Below the pieces are notes generated by a model. It had not been told where the DNA came from and did not search any database. It was given only the letters and a program-made list of their open reading frames with translations. Below, in pieces: positions 5,929 through 6,105 of a DNA stretch of 6,105 bases. The DNA is from Fusobacterium sp. (lineage in GTDB: Bacteria; Fusobacteriota; Fusobacteriia; Fusobacteriales; Fusobacteriaceae). The first letter of the stretch is position 1. Each line of letters begins with the position of its first letter. Location: NCBI GenBank assembly GCA_030527385.1, contig JAUNAY010000053.1:1-6105 (forward strand). The letters run 5' to 3'. The position numbers and the translations under genes were made by a program.

Positions 5929-5943
5929 CTATTTAGCAAATAG
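5929..5943. promoter_or_regulatory. inverted repeat at the rubredoxin transcription start, candidate operator
   Basis: CTATTT-AGC-AAATAG is a perfect 6+3+6 inverted repeat that directly follows the -10 box and spans the predicted transcription start, a typical repressor position. The stem is too weak and too short of a T-run to be a terminator. No specific regulator can be named; it does not match the Fur or PerR box closely. Confidence 0.35.
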
Positions 5944-5969
5944 TTCTAATTAAAGTTGGAGGTTAATTT

Positions 5970-6105
5970 ATGAAAAAATATTTATGTGAAGTTTGTGGAT
6001 ATGTTTATGATCCTGCTGTTGGAGATGTTGAGCACGGTATCCCTGCTGGTACTGCCTTTAAAGATTTACCTGATTCTTGGACTTGTCCTCCTTGTGGTGC
6101 TGACA
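5970..6105 (+). CDS. rubredoxin (partial, 3' end outside window)
   Basis: A small iron-sulphur-free electron carrier with one Fe bound by four cysteines. The first 45 residues are present: the N-terminal knuckle is CEVCGY (Cys6, Cys9) and the second is CPPCG (Cys39, Cys42), with the standard spacing and the conserved YDP, GTAFKDLPDSW core between them. Rubredoxins are about 52-54 residues, so only the last handful are missing. In anaerobes it passes electrons to oxygen- or peroxide-reducing enzymes such as flavodiiron proteins and rubrerythrin. The ATG at 5970 follows GGAGG (5958-5962) by 7 bases. It has its own promoter and is probably not functionally tied to the lysine genes. Confidence 0.96.
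   Translation, partial: MKKYLCEVCGYVYDPAVGDVEHGIPAGTAFKDLPDSWTCPPCGAD

Overview
The window is AT-rich, has strong Shine-Dalgarno sequences, and encodes the anaerobic lysine-fermentation pathway. This fits a Fusobacterium or a close relative (Fusobacteriota). A lysine-fermenting Firmicute is less likely but cannot be excluded from sequence alone.

The left two thirds (about 1-4815) is one minus-strand operon, transcribed right to left: kal, kce, kdd, kamA, kamB, then the first codons of a gene that is probably kamC. KamA turns L-lysine into L-beta-lysine. After the 5,6-aminomutase step (kamDE, not in the window), Kdd oxidises 3,5-diaminohexanoate to 3-keto-5-aminohexanoate. Kce cleaves this with acetyl-CoA to acetoacetate and 3-aminobutyryl-CoA, and Kal removes ammonia to give crotonyl-CoA, which leads to butyrate. 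The genes therefore lie in roughly the reverse of pathway order. KamB is a P-loop protein of this cluster without a firmly known role. Its stop overlaps the next start (ATGA), so kamB and the next gene are probably translationally coupled.

The 593-base gap upstream of kal (4816-5408) is the most interesting part. On the minus strand it holds a complete lysine riboswitch aptamer (4925-5098): the AGAGGTGC and GCCGAA conserved blocks, five recognisable helices, a complementary L2/L3 loop pair and the terminal GGAGAGC. A T-rich tract follows just before the kal ribosome binding site. Two segments next to that tract are complementary to two segments of the aptamer core, in nested order. This predicts a terminator that can form only when the aptamer is dismantled, so lysine would switch its own catabolic operon ON, the opposite of the usual lysine riboswitch. 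A near-consensus promoter (TTGACT-N17-TATACT, minus strand) lies further upstream, with an inverted repeat across its -35 box and spacer.

Divergently, on the plus strand, is a 164-residue protein (5409-5903, TTG start) made only of a cyclic-nucleotide-binding-like domain plus its C-helix, with no DNA-binding domain. After it, behind its own TTGAAA-N17-TATACT promoter, comes the start of a rubredoxin gene that runs off the right edge.
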